Assembly (NCBI GenBank): GCA_951799445.1
Contig: OX637288.1
Span: 12,092,501 to 12,156,500 of the forward strand
DNA from: Pseudisothecium myosuroides
Lineage: Eukaryota; Streptophyta; Bryopsida; Hypnales; Lembophyllaceae
Reading direction: 5' to 3'
DNA length: 64,000 bases
Shown here: positions 61,781 through 64,000 of the stretch, one piece after another
Numbering within the stretch: position 1 is the first letter of the stretch
How the letters are laid out: each line of letters starts with the position of its first letter
Notes under the pieces: model-generated
Database searches by the model: none
The model's input: only the letters and a program-made list of their open reading frames with translations
Told to the model about the DNA's origin: nothing
Program-made: the position numbers and the translations under genes

Positions 61781-64000
61781 TACACAAGTCAGCCCTGGCA
61801 CACATCTCTTGTTGCACTTGTGCTCCATCACTAATTGTTTTAAGTTAACCTTGTAATGATTTCTTAAGAAAATGATTCACATTATACAGTAGAACCTCTC
61901 TAAGTTGATAGAGTTGGGACTGGTCTGACACATTGAGTTGGAGAGGTTATTACATAAGGGGGGGTCATCATGTTCGTATGTGGTTCATATTGTTAAGTTG
62001 GGACCGACAATCAATACTTCTTGACAATGCTTTAATGACTTAGAGGGGATCAACTTAGAGAGGTTCTACTGTACCAAAAATGATGATTTTTACAGTAATC
62101 AACTTGACGTTCAAGAATTAATTGACTTCCAGGCCCATACTCACAAATTGATTTGCATTCTATGCATCCAGTGCAAATCATATTAACCTTAGAATGCCGG
62201 AGGAACCCAAATGTGGCTTTTAGATGATAAAAGAAGCTTATTGACATATGGAAAATGAGATATTTTCATCCAATTATTTTTGGTTGGTAAACAAGATGTT
62301 TCTTATTGTAATAGACACAAGAAGGGCCTTATGGGTGTGTCCAAGAATTTACTAAAAATGAGGAATTGTGTGCCATGAATCACAAATAAAGCCCTTCTAG
62401 TGTATATTGGCAACTCCTACTTCCTTGGTCTAAATCACTTGAAAGATACTATAATTCATCCAAGCATGAAAATAAGAATACAAGTGATCAATATAAAATG
62501 AGGAGCTAAATTAAGTTTAAATTAGGACAAGTCTTCACCAAATCACCTAATGTGTTGAAGCTTCAATTAATAAAACTGAAGCCAAGCACCGTAGATCATT
62601 TAAAAATTATAATTTCAAAATCCAAAAATTTAAATATAGGTACCAACTCAAGTACTTAACAAAAGGTATGGGATAATCCACATCCTTCTCAATAGCCAAA
62701 AATATATCTATACATGTACAAATATCTATGTTGCTGGATTTTTTTTCTAATAATCATCCAATCTAGATTTTTCCTCATGATCAATTTGCTATTATGTTGT
62801 TAAATTTTTTAATTTTAATATTTATAAACCCTAGCCAATCTGTTTTCAAGGGTACAAAGCTCTAAGCTATTTACACTAATAATCAATATTGCCCCAAATG
62901 CAACAGCTACATTTGGATCATAAAGTGTCACTTTTCTTAAATATTGATTACTAACACAAGATGTACACAATTAAAACATGAAGAATCTATGAAAGCCTAT
63001 TGTTGGCTTTTGGTACAATCTAGAAATAGGTTCATAACTTATTCATATGGTGTCCAATCACTACACACTAAAAATGTGTTGGAATCCTCTTTTAGTTGCC
63101 AATAAGATATACAAAAGATATTTCATATTTGATAACAGTAACAATGCTCAATTGTAATTAGTGATGATTATAGATGTGCATACTAAGACTAGCATAGACC
63201 TGAGGTTACAGACGGAGGTGGTTCAAAATGTGCCAAATCCATCACACACTACTTGTGCAACAAACATGATAATCAATAAGTAGAGAGACAATTGCCACTT
63301 GTATTTTCATACGTCAATATTCAATGTTTTCAACTTCAATATCTGTTAAGTAAAGTCAAATATGTATGACACAACTTGGGCTGGATTTCTCTTTGACTTT
63401 GCTGATAATTACGAATAAGAGAATTTTTCACCTAGACACCAAGAAAGGGCACAAGCCTTATGTTGCCAAGCCATCTATAAATTCACGTGTGTTGACCTCA
63501 CAAGCAAAATACAACAGCTTGTTACTTTCAGAGTAAAACATTCCCTGGGTGTAGAAAATGAAGCAAGAGTCCAAAGATCACAGAAACAACTCGGGTTGGA
63601 TTTCTCTTGAGGTCCTCTCTTCCAAAAGAGAGAATTTTTCATTTGATCACCGAGTCGGTGAAACCAGAAAAAAAAGTCACTCTACGATGCAAAACCTTCT
63701 GTTGCCAAGCGTCTTGAAAATCACGTGAGTGTGTGATTCACCAGCAAAACAATAGCTGAATACTCACAATCTAAGCCTCCACAGGATCTTCTACTGTGAA
63801 GCAAATTAAAGGTTCCTCAGGACTCTCTACTGTGAATCTGTCCACAGAGAAGCAAACAAGGCAGGACCTTTTCTGCTAACAGTGAGAAAAAAATTCTGAA
63901 GACCTCAAGTCGGTATGAACAACCCTCACCCAATCCTTCCTGGTCGAAACAACGGAGCAGCTTCAAGCTCATAAGAGGCCAATACCAGTGACATAATGTA
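61781..64000. repeat. right copy of large duplicated segment, part 2
   Basis: Direct-orientation homologue of 5,592-7,640 (cagccctggcacacatctct, gaatgccggaggaacccaaa, ctagagtgtatt-like gcccttctagtgtatattgg, gtttcataactt-type text, accaataccagtgacataatg at the end). No gene is recognised. It carries the MITE at 61,887 that the left copy lacks. The homology runs off the window edge. Confidence 0.7.
61887..62071. mobile_element. Emigrant/pogo-like MITE, 185 bp, with known empty site
   Basis: The ends are CAGTAGAACCTCTCTAAG and its complement; TA at 61,885-61,886 and 62,072-62,073. The left segment copy reads attcacattaTAccaaaaatg at 5,796, the exact unoccupied site. The element is related to 11,575-11,759 in reverse orientation and equal length. 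Confidence 0.92.

Noticed and set aside
1..64000. LTR retrotransposons, tRNA or rRNA genes
   Set aside because: I looked for reverse-transcriptase/integrase motifs, paired LTRs, and tRNA-like cloverleaf text and found none I could support. A dedicated search could still find degenerate ones.

Overview
The window is plant nuclear DNA. Evidence: two TIR-NB-ARC-LRR (TNL) immune-receptor loci with GT..AG introns at the classical positions (between TIR and NB-ARC, and between NB-ARC and LRR), AT-rich intergenic DNA, and plant-type MITEs. The TIR start (SHRGPDVKT), the short introns (about 100-700 bases) and the MHDHLRDMG motif look to me more like a non-flowering land plant (moss, other seedless plant, or gymnosperm) than an angiosperm. 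That is an impression from memory, not a phylogeny.

Layout. 1-8.3 kb: the tail of an LRR relic, then a dispersed segment interrupted by long foldback elements. 8.5-8.9 kb: a CRAL-TRIO (Sec14-like) gene relic on the minus strand. 9.3-11.3 kb: an NTF2/SnoaL-like pseudogene. 13.5-18.5 kb: TNL-A, a pseudogene with a one-base insertion in the TIR exon and four nonsense codons in the LRR exon; its LRR tail (21.06-21.53 kb) is split off by insertions. 22.9-23.74 kb: a broken DUF2235 hydrolase-like gene on the minus strand. 25-35 kb: transposon-rich DNA, with an LRR relic cut into three pieces by nested insertions (30.1-33.3 kb). 35.5-37.6 kb: a second NTF2-like copy. 37.7-52.1 kb: TNL-B, the centre of the window. 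52.15-54.4 kb: decayed LRR tail. 54.4-58.05 kb: a nest of foldback elements and MITEs. 58.7-60.1 kb: a third NTF2-like copy, inverted. 60.2-64 kb: a second copy of the 2.1-7.7 kb segment.

TNL-B is the striking feature. Four exons join in frame (58 + 454 + 1,111 + 10,929 nt) into a predicted protein of 4,183 residues. The last exon is one uninterrupted frame carrying 75 copies of a 141-bp (47-residue) unit, each made of two leucine-rich repeats, so about 150 LRRs. There is no length variation between the first and last unit (10,434 bp = exactly 74 x 141). On top of this period lie 846-bp macro-repeats (six units) and block duplications offset by 24 and 29 units, which points to recent unequal exchange inside the exon. 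The frame ends where a 1-bp deletion meets the decayed tail.

How it fits together. NTF2-like plus TNL form a tandemly duplicated cassette (9.3-18.5 and 35.5-52 kb). The repeated flanks suggest that the whole window is about one period (roughly 54-58 kb) of a larger tandem duplication. Inverted-repeat transposons have since inserted at different places in each copy. TNL-B is the only locus here that looks able to make a full protein.
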